This document shows, piece by piece, positions 14,687-22,913 of a stretch of DNA of 64,000 nt. The translations under genes were made by a program, and so were the position numbers. The notes beneath the pieces were generated by a model, which worked only from the letters and a program-made list of their open reading frames with translations, did no database searches and was not told the origin of the DNA. The DNA comes from Crossiella sp. SN42 (GTDB lineage Bacteria; Actinomycetota; Actinomycetes; Mycobacteriales; Pseudonocardiaceae). The stretch covers positions 62,001 to 126,000 of the forward strand of contig NZ_JAMHIV010000026.1 of assembly GCF_023897065.1 (NCBI RefSeq). The letters are read 5' to 3'. Positions within the stretch are counted from its first letter, which is position 1. The number at the start of each line of letters is the position of its first letter.

Positions 14687-15919
14687 ATGACCGAGACCGC
14701 CGGCGCGCCCGCCACCGCCGCCTTCCCCGACACCCGGCCCCCGGGCTGTCCGTTCGACCCCGCCGCGGAGTACCGGGAGCTGCGGGAGAGCGCCCCGGTG
14801 AGCAAGGTGAGCTGCCCGGTCGGCGTGGACGCGTGGCTGGTCACCCGGTACGAGGACGTGCGCAGCGTGCTGGCCGACCCCCGGCTGAACTCGCGGGCCG
14901 CCTCGCCGTCCAACCACGTCAACACCGAGGCCGACCTCGACGCCCCGGCCAACCCCGGCTCGATCCTGCACCACGACGGCCCCGAGCACTCCCGGCTGCG
15001 CAGGCTGCTGACCCCGGAGTTCACCGTCAAGCGCATCCAGGCGATGCGGCCCTACATCGCCGAGTTGGTGGACCAGCACCTCGACGCGATGCTGGCGGGC
15101 ACCGAGGCTGACCTGTACCACGACTTCGGCCTGCCGATCCCGTCGCTGGTGATCTGCGAGCTGCTCGGCGTGCCCTACGCCGACCGGGAGATGTTCCAGG
15201 CGGCCAGCGGCGTGCTGCTCAAGGTCGACATCACCCAGGAGCAGCGGCTGGCGGCCAGTGGTCAGATCCAGGGCTACATGGCCCAGCTGGTCATGACGAA
15301 GCTGGCCAACCCGACCGATGAGGACCTGCTCGGCAGGCTGATCCAGCGCGCCAACGCCTCCGGCACGCCGCTGACCGTGGAAGAGCTGGTCACTCTCGGC
15401 ATCTCGCTGCTGATCGCCGGGCACGAGACCACCGCGAACATGATCGCACTCAGCGCCGCCGCGCTGCTGCGGCACCCGGACCGGCTGGCCGAGCTGCGCG
15501 CCGACCCGTCGATCGCCCCCGCCGCGGTCGAGGAGATGCTGCGGTACCTGTCGGTGGTGCAGTTCGGCGTGTTCCGCCGGGTGGTGGAGGACCTGCCGGT
15601 GGGCAACGTGGTGTTCAAGGAGGGCGAGTTCGTCATCGCCGCGCTGTCCTCCGGCAACCGGCAGGAGTCGGTGTTCGACCGCCCCGACGAGATCGACTTC
15701 AGCCGCAACGCCAGCGCGCACCTGACCTTCGGCTACGGCGCCCACCAGTGCCTCGGCCAGCAGCTCGCCCGGGTGGAGCTGCAGGAAGTCTTCGCCAGGC
15801 TCTTCACGAGGATCCCGACGCTGCGTCTGGGAATTCCCTTCGAGAAAATCGAGTTCAAGCACGACGCTCTCGTGTACGGCGTACGTTCGTTGCCGGTCAC
15901 CTGGGACGTCCAGGCCTGA
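14687..15919 (+). CDS. Cytochrome P450, CYP105-like
   Basis: 410 residues, soluble bacterial class I P450. Visible landmarks are the I-helix AGHETTANMI with acid-alcohol E-T, the K-helix ExxR-type segment, the PERF-like FDRPDEIDFSRNA, and the haem-ligand loop FGYGAHQCLGQQLARVEL with the thiolate Cys. The N-terminus (PGCPFDPAAEYREL) and the HDGPEHSRLRRLLTPEFT segment are characteristic of CYP105. The ATG at 14687 is preferred (GAGAGGA upstream); an ATG at 14642 sits only 2 nt after the -10 box. A ferredoxin gene follows 44 nt later and probably supplies electrons. CYP105 enzymes act on xenobiotics or secondary metabolites; no biosynthetic cluster surrounds this one, so detoxification is the simpler idea. 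Confidence 0.93.
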   Translation: MTETAGAPATAAFPDTRPPGCPFDPAAEYRELRESAPVSKVSCPVGVDAWLVTRYEDVRSVLADPRLNSRAASPSNHVNTEADLDAPANPGSILHHDGPEHSRLRRLLTPEFTVKRIQAMRPYIAELVDQHLDAMLAGTEADLYHDFGLPIPSLVICELLGVPYADREMFQAASGVLLKVDITQEQRLAASGQIQGYMAQLVMTKLANPTDEDLLGRLIQRANASGTPLTVEELVTLGISLLIAGHETTANMIALSAAALLRHPDRLAELRADPSIAPAAVEEMLRYLSVVQFGVFRRVVEDLPVGNVVFKEGEFVIAALSSGNRQESVFDRPDEIDFSRNASAHLTFGYGAHQCLGQQLARVELQEVFARLFTRIPTLRLGIPFEKIEFKHDALVYGVRSLPVTWDVQA

Positions 15920-15963
15920 CCGGCCGGCGGCCGCGACCCACCACCGCACAACAGGAGTTGGAA

Positions 15964-16158
15964 ATGCGCGTCAACATCGACGAAGAAGCCTGCGTCGGCG
16001 CCGGCCAGTGCGTGCTGGCCGCCGGCGAGGTGTTCGACCAGCGGGACGAGGACGGCGTGGTCGTGCTGCTCCAGGCGGAGCCGCCGGCCGAACTGGGTGA
16101 GGCGGTGCGCGAGGCCGCGGTGCTGTGTCCCGCGATGGCCATCCACGTCGAGGACTGA
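15964..16158 (+). CDS. 3Fe-4S ferredoxin, P450 redox partner
   Basis: 64 residues, typical for the short actinomycete ferredoxins that follow P450 genes. Cluster ligands are CVGAGQC in the N-terminal part and the CP near the end (AVLCPAMAI). The second residue of the usual CxxCxxC motif is replaced by Gly/Ala, as expected for a [3Fe-4S] rather than a [4Fe-4S] centre. AGGAG lies 6 nt before the ATG. It transfers electrons from an NAD(P)H-ferredoxin reductase encoded elsewhere to the P450. Confidence 0.92.
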   Translation: MRVNIDEEACVGAGQCVLAAGEVFDQRDEDGVVVLLQAEPPAELGEAVREAAVLCPAMAIHVED

Positions 16159-16606
16159 ATTCTCCAGCGGGTCACATATCTGAACCGACCGGCGCGCGCA
16201 GACAATTGCCGCGCCGGTCGGCGCCCAATTGCCCAAGGCAATTCCATCGCCTCCCCGGCACCGCACTCCCGGTCGCACCGTCGACATTCCACCCATCCGG
16301 CCCTAGCCATTCGGCCACACCCATTGGGCCGTAGCCGCGCGACCCGTCAATCCGCCGCGCCCGCCCTACCGGTCCGCCAGCCCTCGCCCCGGCCCCGCCT
16401 CGGACCCGGCCCCGGACCCGGCCACCGCCAATCCGCTGCCCCGCTGTCGCCAATCCGTCGGGCCCCGGCCTGCCCCGCCCCCGCCGCGGCGGAAACAGCC
16501 GCTCCCAGTGATCAAGAAACCGGCCATCCAGCGGACATCCCGCGCACATCTGACCCGGCTAGTTTCTCCTCATCCACCACCGGGTTTCGGTTTGAGGAGC
16601 GCAACG
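16159..16606. other. 448-bp intergenic stretch without a supported gene
   Basis: Frames here are proline/arginine-rich in all readings and no domain is seen. Three degenerate units CCATCCGGCC / CCATTCGGCC / CCATTGGGCC occur about 15 bp apart near 16290-16330. The promoter of the PI-PLC-like gene must lie in the last part, but no clear -35/-10 pair was found. Confidence 0.5.
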
Positions 16607-17614
16607 ATGCATCGCCCACTCGCTCGCGCGGCCACCGCCGTCGGCGCGGCCCTGCTGGCCCTGGCCGCCACCGCCCTTCCCGCCCAGGCGAGCACCGCGA
16701 CCGGAGCCACCACGGTCGGCGTGCACAACGCCTACATCCAGTCCACCTTCCCGTATCTGGTGGACGCCCTGGACTCCGGCGCGGGCATGCTCGAACTGGA
16801 CGTCTGGACGAACTTCTTCGGCACCAGGGACTTCAAGGTCAGCCACGATCCCGGCAACAGCAACAACTGCGCCGCCGCGGACACCTACCAGCAGCTGCGC
16901 ACCGGCGCCCGCGACCAGAACCTGGCCACCTGTCTGCGCAACATCCGCCTGTGGCACGAGAACCAGCCGAACCACCCCCTGGTCGTGCTCAAGCTGGAGA
17001 TGAAGAACGGCTTCGACGGCCGCGGCGGCTTCGGCCCCGCGGAACTCGACCGCCTCATCGCAGACAACCTGGGCGCTGCCAACGTCTTCGGCCCCGCCCA
17101 GCTCAAGGGCGACCACCCCACCCTGGACGCCGCCGCCCAGTCCGGAGCCTGGCCTGCCCGCGCCGCCCTCACCGGCAAGTTCCTGCTCCTGGTCGAACGC
17201 GGCACCCTGGAGGCCGCGAACCCCTTCGACCGCTACCACACCGACGTGGAGTACGCCGACCGCCTGATCAACGCCAACAGCACCGGAACCCTGGCCACCA
17301 CCATGGCCTTCCCGGCGATCAACGGCGCCGCGCCGTCCGACCCGCGCACCGGCGACCGCGGCGGCAACCGCGCGCCCTGGATCGTCGCCTTCGACGGCGA
17401 CGCCAGTGCCTACGCCGGCTACCCCGGCACGTACCTGGGCGGCAAGTACTTCGTGGTCATGACCGACGCCCACCGCGTGGCCCCGGCGATCGACGGCGTG
17501 AACCCACCGGTCCCCGACGCCCAGGCCAGGGTCCGCGACCTGTCCGCCAAGGGCGCCACCATCGTCTCCAGCGACTGGCGCGCCCCAGCCATCGTCGCCT
17601 ACATCACCGGCTGA
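16607..17614 (+). CDS. Secreted calcium-dependent PI-PLC-like phosphodiesterase
   Basis: 335 residues. The Sec signal MHRPLARAATAVGAALLALAATALPAQA is followed by a PLC-like TIM barrel. Active-site features of the PLC/GDPD superfamily are visible: His40 in GVHNAY, Glu63/Asp65 in GMLELDVW, and a second histidine, His80, in KVSHDPG. Later segments are HPLVVLKLEMKNGFDG and GKFLLLVERG. The pattern fits the Ca2+-dependent PI-PLC C1-like family, enzymes that split phosphoinositides or related glycerophosphodiesters outside the cell. GAGGAG lies 8 nt before the ATG at 16607. No neighbouring gene clarifies the substrate. Confidence 0.8.
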   Translation: MHRPLARAATAVGAALLALAATALPAQASTATGATTVGVHNAYIQSTFPYLVDALDSGAGMLELDVWTNFFGTRDFKVSHDPGNSNNCAAADTYQQLRTGARDQNLATCLRNIRLWHENQPNHPLVVLKLEMKNGFDGRGGFGPAELDRLIADNLGAANVFGPAQLKGDHPTLDAAAQSGAWPARAALTGKFLLLVERGTLEAANPFDRYHTDVEYADRLINANSTGTLATTMAFPAINGAAPSDPRTGDRGGNRAPWIVAFDGDASAYAGYPGTYLGGKYFVVMTDAHRVAPAIDGVNPPVPDAQARVRDLSAKGATIVSSDWRAPAIVAYITG

Positions 17615-18226
17615 CCCACACCGCCCGGCGGCTCCCCGCCCACAACGGAGCCGCTCAGGCGCACGCCCGTCACCGCGTCCGAGTCCGGCATCGGACGTTG
17701 TCACCGCTTCGGCCCAATCGTAGGATGATTGGTGTCCGCACCAGCGGCCGTGGACGTTGTGCGGGCCGGCCCGCCGCCCTGGCCCGCACAGCCCGCGCCC
17801 GGGATCCCGGACCGCAAGCCGCACCAGCCATCGCGACCGGCCTCGCTCACTAGCCGCTTACCCGTTCTGCCCAAACGGATCGCGTACCGGCGGTGCGAAG
17901 TGCGACGCCCGAACCGCTACCGGGCCGCCACGGGGCAGCGACCAGCCGCCCGCGCCAGCGGTGCCGGTCACCCCAGCCACGCCGATGACGTCGGCTACCC
18001 AGCCGTCAGCACCAGTTGCCGACCACACCGGTCACACCAGGCATGCTCACTGCCCGGCCCTGCCAGTGTCGCCAACCGTGCAGTGCCGCCAACCGCGTTG
18101 TCTCGGCCTGCCCAGCCCCTGCCGCCCTCTGCGCTACCTCGGCCTGACCGGTCATCCCGGCCCAGCCGCCATCGCGCCAACCCGTTGCCCGGCCTTGGCG
18201 GCCGAACAGTCGAGGCGAGCTCGTGT
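17615..18226. other. 612-bp gene-poor region with one promoter-like pair
   Basis: No convincing coding sequence. Frames are proline/arginine-rich and the long ones run into the antisense of the PAC2 gene. The only signal is TTGTCA (17698-17703), a 17-bp spacer, then TAGGAT (17721-17726), a good vegetative promoter pointing right. CAATCGTAGGATGATTG-like symmetry surrounds the -10. Confidence 0.45.
17698..17726 (+). promoter_or_regulatory. Vegetative promoter candidate with no assigned gene
   Basis: TTGTCA-N17-TAGGAT matches the sigma-70/HrdB consensus closely. A GTG at 17732 could be a leaderless start, but the frame behind it shows no recognisable protein. A small or antisense RNA is possible. 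Confidence 0.4.
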
Positions 18227-19147
18227 TCAGTTGTCCCGGGGATCGGTGAAGCCCTGCTGCTCGGCCAGGAACCGCTCGACCTCGGCGCCCAGTTCCTCGG
18301 CGCTCGGCATGTCCTCGGCCGTTTCCAGCAGCAGGCTCTCCTTGCCCGCGGCTTCGGCGAACGCGTCGTACTGCCGCTCCAGTGCGCCCACCACCTGCGC
18401 GATCTCCTCCGACTCCACGACCTGCCGCTGCACCTCGGCGTCAGCCCGGCGCGCGGTCTCCCGCAACGAGTCCGCGGGCAGCACCAGCCCGGTGGCGCGC
18501 ACCACGTGGTCGAGCAGGGTCATCGCGACCGCCGGATAGGTCGACTGCGCGAGGTAGTGCGGCACCTGCGCGGCGAACCCGATGGCGTCGTGACCGCTCT
18601 CGCCGAGGCGCAGTTCCAGCAACGCGCTCACGTTGCCGGGTACCTGCACCCGGTTGAAGAACGGCTGGTGTTCGGAGATCAGTTCCCGGCGCGTCGCGTG
18701 GGCCACCACGCCCAGCGGTCGCGTGTGCGGAACCCCCATGGGAATCCCGTGGAAACCGACGGTCAGCCGGACGCCCCACCGTTCGATCAGGCTGCGCACA
18801 GCCTGGGTGAAAGCTTCCCACCGCACATCCGGCTCAGGCCCAGTGAGCAAGAGGAACGGGGTGCCGATGCCGTCGTGCAACAGATACACCACGAGCTCGG
18901 GTCCGGCAAAATCGGCCCACCGGTCCGTCGAGTAGGTCATCAGGGGCCGCCGTGAGCGGTAGTCGATCAGGCCGTCCACGTCGAACCGCGCGATCTCGCG
19001 GTGCTCGTAGTTCTCCAGCAGGTGCTCGACCAGCACCCGACCGGCCGCGCCCGCGTCCATGAACCCGTCGAAGTGGTGCAGCAGTACCGCTCCGGTCAGG
19101 TCCGGGACATCGGAGTCCACCTCGTACAGGTTCTCCGGATTCAGCAC
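18227..19147 (-). CDS. PAC2-family protein
   Basis: 306 residues. The PAC2 (proteasome assembly chaperone-like) fold is recognised by VLLHHFDGFMDAGAAGRVLVEHLL at the N-terminus, FLLLTGPEPDVRWEAF, GIPMGVPHTRP and the AALLELRLGESGHDAIGFAAQVPHYLA segment. Actinobacteria carry several PAC2 proteins, of unclear function and possibly linked to the proteasome/Pup system. The C-terminal ~60 residues are Glu-rich and helical. Two adjacent GTG codons could start it; the one at 19147 is chosen because AGGAGG lies 5 nt upstream, versus 2 nt for 19150. Confidence 0.85.
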   Translation of the reverse strand: MLNPENLYEVDSDVPDLTGAVLLHHFDGFMDAGAAGRVLVEHLLENYEHREIARFDVDGLIDYRSRRPLMTYSTDRWADFAGPELVVYLLHDGIGTPFLLLTGPEPDVRWEAFTQAVRSLIERWGVRLTVGFHGIPMGVPHTRPLGVVAHATRRELISEHQPFFNRVQVPGNVSALLELRLGESGHDAIGFAAQVPHYLAQSTYPAVAMTLLDHVVRATGLVLPADSLRETARRADAEVQRQVVESEEIAQVVGALERQYDAFAEAAGKESLLLETAEDMPSAEELGAEVERFLAEQQGFTDPRDN

Positions 19148-19224
19148 CACAGCCTCCTGCTCGTCTTACCGTGCGTCTGTATCGAGAACGCCCAACCGGG
19201 TGACACCATTCCCGTCAGATCAAT

Positions 19225-19267
19225 TTGACGCACCAGATACTCAAGCGGTTATATGCCATGCATGGCA
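19225..19267 (+). promoter_or_regulatory. Promoter candidate overlapping the palindrome TGCCATGCATGGCA
   Basis: TTGACG (19225-19230) is followed 18 bp later by TTATAT (19249-19254). The perfect 14-bp palindrome TGCCATGCATGGCA (19254-19267) covers the start region and could bind a repressor. Downstream, an unusually A/T-rich patch holds TTGTCAG (19395-19401) and CTGACAA (19416-19422) as an inverted pair. The likely target is the HNH gene. Confidence 0.45.
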
Positions 19268-19458
19268 CCCAGAACCGCGGCGCCCCCGTCGCCAGCCCCC
19301 ACCCGGCAGTCGCCCGCACCCCGGGACGCGAGCTCAGGCCTCGCCTCCCGGCAGCACCGCCACAGCTTCGAACACAGCGTCAAAAATCGCTCGTTTGTCA
19401 GCGTTTTTTCGTTACCTGACAACACAATTCACTGACCAATGGGCCACACGTTTCGCCC

Positions 19459-20709
19459 GTGGTGAACCTGCCATTCCCGCCCCATTCCCCACGCTGGGCT
19501 GATGCCATGTTCGAGCAGCTCGCCGTGCTCGACGCACCTCAGCCCCGGTCTGTTGACGCCACGATGGGCGCCCTCTCCGCTGATATGTCCACTTTGGACG
19601 ACGACGCGTTGCTCGATCGTTTGCAGGACTGCCAACGGATCAAGGCTTTCGTCGAGTCGGTCGAGATGCAGGCCCTGGCCAGGTTCGCCGAACACCGAAC
19701 CCATGACAAGTACGGAATCCACGAGTTCGTCGAGGACGAGATCGCCGCGGCGCTGGGCTGGAGCCCACGCGCGGCCGCGGTCAGGCTGGCCACCGCCCTC
19801 GACCTCCGCCGCCTGCCCAGAACCCTGGACGCGTTGACGGAAGGCCGGATCGACTACATGAAAGCCAAGGCGATCGCCGAAGCCGTGGCGCCACTCGCCG
19901 ACGACCAGGCGGCCACGGTCGAGGACCGGGTGCTGCCCGACGCGCGGTCCCGCAGCGTGGGCAGCCTGCGTTCGATGCTGCGCCGCGCGGTCATCCGCGC
20001 CGACCCCGGCGCCGCCCGCAAGAGAGAGGAAAAGGCAGCGGAGTCCCGGCAGCTGTCGCTGTGGGCCGAGGACGACGGCATGGCCGTGCTCTCGGTGAAG
20101 GCGCCTGCCCCGCAGACCCAGGCCGCCTTCCGCTACGTCGACAAGCTCGCCCGAACGGTGCGGGACGAGGAGCGGACACTCGACCAGACCCGCACCGATG
20201 TGGCGCTGGACCTGTTGTCCGGCAAGGCGAACGGCGGTTCGGTCAGCACCGAGATCCGGGTGACCGTGCCGATCACCACCCTGCTCGGCGACGACGAGCC
20301 CGCCGAGCTGGCCGACCACGGTCCCATCACCGCCGAGACGGCCCGCGAACTGGCCATGGACGCCAACATCAAACGACTGCTCACCGGGCCGGACGGCTCG
20401 GTGGTCGGCTACGACGCCCGGCGCTACAAACCGCCGACCTGGATGACCGAGCTGGTCAAGGCGCGCAACCCGCGTTGCACCTTCCCCGGTTGTCGTCGCA
20501 AGGCCCACGACTCGGACCTCGACCACACCATCCCGCACGAGAACGGAGGTCCCACCAGTCCCGACAACCTCGGTCCGCTGTGCCGTCACCACCACCGGCT
20601 CAAGCAGACCACCGCCTGGCCCTGGCGGCTGAACCAGCATCCGGGTGGCCGCTTCACCTGGACCTCGCCCACCAACCGCGTCTACCACACCTCCCCGGAG
20701 CCGCGATGA
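19459..20709 (+). CDS. DUF222 / 13E12-repeat HNH endonuclease-like protein
   Basis: 416 residues. The N-terminal two thirds are the DUF222 domain common in actinobacterial 13E12 proteins (ALLDRLQDCQRIKAFVESVEMQALARFAE, AAALGWSPRAAAVRLA, ALTEGRIDYMKAKAIAEA). The C-terminus has an HNH nuclease motif: CTFPGC, then DSDLDHTIPHENGG and NLGPLCRHHHRLK, with metal-binding histidines intact. These genes are often multicopy and spread like mobile elements; their activity is not established. The start is uncertain: GTG at 19459 gives the full length, while ATG at 19507 starts at FEQLAVLD, the usual beginning of the family. Neither has a good ribosome site. The third-position bias is slightly weaker upstream than in neighbours. 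Confidence 0.85.
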   Translation: MVNLPFPPHSPRWADAMFEQLAVLDAPQPRSVDATMGALSADMSTLDDDALLDRLQDCQRIKAFVESVEMQALARFAEHRTHDKYGIHEFVEDEIAAALGWSPRAAAVRLATALDLRRLPRTLDALTEGRIDYMKAKAIAEAVAPLADDQAATVEDRVLPDARSRSVGSLRSMLRRAVIRADPGAARKREEKAAESRQLSLWAEDDGMAVLSVKAPAPQTQAAFRYVDKLARTVRDEERTLDQTRTDVALDLLSGKANGGSVSTEIRVTVPITTLLGDDEPAELADHGPITAETARELAMDANIKRLLTGPDGSVVGYDARRYKPPTWMTELVKARNPRCTFPGCRRKAHDSDLDHTIPHENGGPTSPDNLGPLCRHHHRLKQTTAWPWRLNQHPGGRFTWTSPTNRVYHTSPEPR

Positions 20710-20979
20710 CCTGAACCGCAAGCCCCGCCTCGCCACCGGCCCGCGGCCCACGGCGCCGAGGGCAGGGCGGATCGCCAACCACCGCGTGCCCCGCTCAGCA
20801 CGCGGAGGCCGCCGGGCACCTCACGCCGGCATGAGGTGCCACCGGCACTGTCCACAAAGGAAAGTCCACCACCAGAAGGCCGGACCGAGAAAAAGCCCGG
20901 CCAACCAGGTCAGAGCCCTGGGAGGTTCACTGGAAGCTAGAGCATTGGGTATCCAAACGGTCTCGTCTACCGTGGAGCT

Positions 20980-21435
20980 ATGAGTTCGCCACGCCCATGT
21001 TCCATCGCCGCCACGCTGGCCGTGGTCGGTGAGAAGTACTCGTTGCTGGTGCTGCGTGAGGTGTTCTACGGGGTGTGCCGGTTCGATGGCATGGTCCGGA
21101 ACATCGGGGCACCGCGCGACATTCTCGCCGCCCGGCTGCGAAAGCTGGTCGATGCGGGTGTGCTGGAACGTGTCCAGTACAGCGAGCGGCCGCCGCGGTT
21201 CGAGTATCACGCCACGGAGGCGGGACTGGAGCTACGCGGAGTGCTGCACCTGTTGCGGCAGTGGGGTGACCAGCACCTCATGGACGTCGCGCCGGTGACG
21301 TTCGAGCACAGCTGCGGTGCGGACCTGGAGACCGTGCCGACCTGCCGGTCCTGCGGCGCCGAACCGGCCGTTGGCGAACTACGCGCGAGGTTCGCCAGTC
21401 CGGAGTGGACGGCGCAGGGCCGGACGGTCGACTGA
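20980..21435 (+). CDS. HxlR-family transcriptional regulator
   Basis: 151 residues. The winged helix is typical: CSIAATLAVVGEKYSLLVLREVFYGVCRFDGMVRNIGAPRDILAARLRKLVDAGVLERVQYSERPPRFEYHATEAGLEL. The leading Cys3-type residue after the start is at the position of the redox-sensing cysteine in some HxlR proteins. A short C-terminal extension with HSCGADLETVPTCRSCGAEP holds three further cysteines and may bind metal. GGAG is 2 nt before the ATG, which is close. A TTGG-GTAT-CCAA dyad (20945-20956) lies just upstream and could be its own operator. No adjacent oxidoreductase gene marks its target. Confidence 0.88.
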   Translation: MSSPRPCSIAATLAVVGEKYSLLVLREVFYGVCRFDGMVRNIGAPRDILAARLRKLVDAGVLERVQYSERPPRFEYHATEAGLELRGVLHLLRQWGDQHLMDVAPVTFEHSCGADLETVPTCRSCGAEPAVGELRARFASPEWTAQGRTVD

Positions 21436-21603
21436 GTCGCTCGGCCGGGCGGCTGGCGTCCCCGGCGCCCCGCACGCTGTGCTCGAACCGCTCCGGGGAC
21501 AGGCCTGGAGGCAGGCAACGACCGCAAGGCCGAGGCGGCCCAGGCACCTTGCACCTGAGTCTGGGCGTGGGCCTGGCTCTGGGCCGGAACGTCGGCCCGG
21601 ATA

Positions 21604-21652
21604 TGCCCTGGGGCAGCCGGTTCAGGTCTCGCTGTCCGGCTGCCCCAGGGCA
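21604..21652. terminator. 17-bp perfect hairpin, bidirectional terminator
   Basis: TGCCCTGGGGCAGCCGG (21604-21620) pairs perfectly with CCGGCTGCCCCAGGGCA (21636-21652) around a 15-nt loop, in the gap between the convergent HxlR and KAS II genes. Confidence 0.85.
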
Positions 21653-21692
21653 CGATCCCGGGGCTGGCCCGGTTGGCTCGGGCCGGGGCTGG

Positions 21693-22913
21693 TCAGGGCT
21701 TGCGGAAGACCAACGCGGTGTTGTGGCCGCCAAAACCGAAGGAGTTCGACAATGCGGCGTTGATGGGCAGGTTGACCGGGGTGTCCCTGGTGACCTGGAT
21801 CTGGAGGGCGTCCTCCGGGTTCTCCAGGTTGCGGGTCGGCGGGGCCACGTCGTGGTGGATGGCCAGGACGGTGAACACCGCTTCCAAGGCGCCGGCCGCG
21901 CCGAGGAGGTGGCCGGTCATGGACTTGGTGGCCGAGACCAGGGGCTGGTCGCCGAAGACGTCGTAGATGGCCTTCGCTTCCAGCATGTCGCCGCCCGGGG
22001 TGCCGGTGGAGTGGGCGTTGACGTGGTGGATGTCCTTGGCGGACAAGCCCGCTTCGCGCAGGGCCGTCTCCATGGCGCGGATCTGGCCGTCGCCCTGGGG
22101 GTGCAGGCCGACCATGTCGTAGGCGTCGGAGGTGATGGCGGCGCCGGCGAAGGTGGCGTACGGGGTGCGGCCCCTGGCGGCGGCGACGTCGGCGCGTTCG
22201 ATGACCAGGACGGCGGCGCCCTCGCCGAGGACGAAGCCGTCGCGGCCCTTGTCGTAGGGCCGGGAGGCGCGGTGCGGCTCGTCGTTGCGGGTGGACATGG
22301 CCTGGGCCTGGGCGAAGCCGGCCATGGTCACCGAGCGGACGCAGGCCTCGGTGCCACCGGTGACCACGACGTCGGCGCGGCCCAGCCGGATCAGGTCCAG
22401 GGCGTGGGCCAGGGCCTCGGCGCCGGTGGCGCAGGCGCTGGCTGGGCAGATGGCGCCGGCGCGGGCGTCCAGGTCGATGCTGACCGTGGCGGCGGCGCTG
22501 TTGGGCATGATCATCTGGACCATGCGCGGGGAGACCCGGCGGTAGCCGCGGCCGAGGAGCGCGTCGTAGTTGTCCAGCAGGGTGCCGACACCGCCGATGC
22601 CGGTGCCCAGGACGACCGCGACCCGGTTCGGGTCGACCGCGCCCTTCTCCAGGCCGGCGTCGGCCCACGCCTGACGGGCGGCGACCAGGGCGGCCTGGGT
22701 GGACCGGTCCATCCGGCGGGCCTGCACGCGTTCGAGCTGACTGGCCGGGTCGACCGCCATCCGGGCGGCGAGCCGGGCGGGCAGTTCCTGCGCCCAGTCG
22801 TCGGTGAGCGTCTCGACCCCGGACTGGCCCGCCAGCAGCGCGGACCAGGTGTCGGCCGTGGTGCCGCCCAGGGGGCTCAACGTGCCGAGCCCGGTGATCA
22901 CAACCTCGGTCAT
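21693..22913 (-). CDS. fabF: Beta-ketoacyl-ACP synthase II (KAS II)
   Basis: 406 residues, a full single-domain condensing enzyme of FabF type. It performs decarboxylative Claisen condensation of malonyl-ACP with an acyl primer. The catalytic set is intact: Cys161 in PASACATGAEAL, His301 in NAHSTGTPGGD, Lys330 and His335 in SATKSMTGHLLGAAG. The C-terminal NSFGFGGHNTALVF loop is present. The ATG at 22913 overlaps the upstream Fe-S protein stop by one base, so translation is coupled. No ACP, ketoreductase or malonyltransferase gene is adjacent, which is unusual: the main fab cluster of actinomycetes is fabD-fabH-acpP-fabF. This is therefore a second, specialised KAS II rather than the housekeeping one. 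Confidence 0.92.
   Translation of the reverse strand: MTEVVITGLGTLSPLGGTTADTWSALLAGQSGVETLTDDWAQELPARLAARMAVDPASQLERVQARRMDRSTQAALVAARQAWADAGLEKGAVDPNRVAVVLGTGIGGVGTLLDNYDALLGRGYRRVSPRMVQMIMPNSAAATVSIDLDARAGAICPASACATGAEALAHALDLIRLGRADVVVTGGTEACVRSVTMAGFAQAQAMSTRNDEPHRASRPYDKGRDGFVLGEGAAVLVIERADVAAARGRTPYATFAGAAITSDAYDMVGLHPQGDGQIRAMETALREAGLSAKDIHHVNAHSTGTPGGDMLEAKAIYDVFGDQPLVSATKSMTGHLLGAAGALEAVFTVLAIHHDVAPPTRNLENPEDALQIQVTRDTPVNLPINAALSNSFGFGGHNTALVFRKP

Noticed and set aside
17729-18955. Plus-strand frame beginning after the promoter at 17698
   Set aside because: Pro/Arg-rich in its free part and then antisense to PAC2; no family resemblance.
19459-20709. Antiphage restriction module around the HNH protein
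   Set aside because: DUF222/13E12 proteins are common solitary genes; no methyltransferase, helicase or other defence partner is adjacent.
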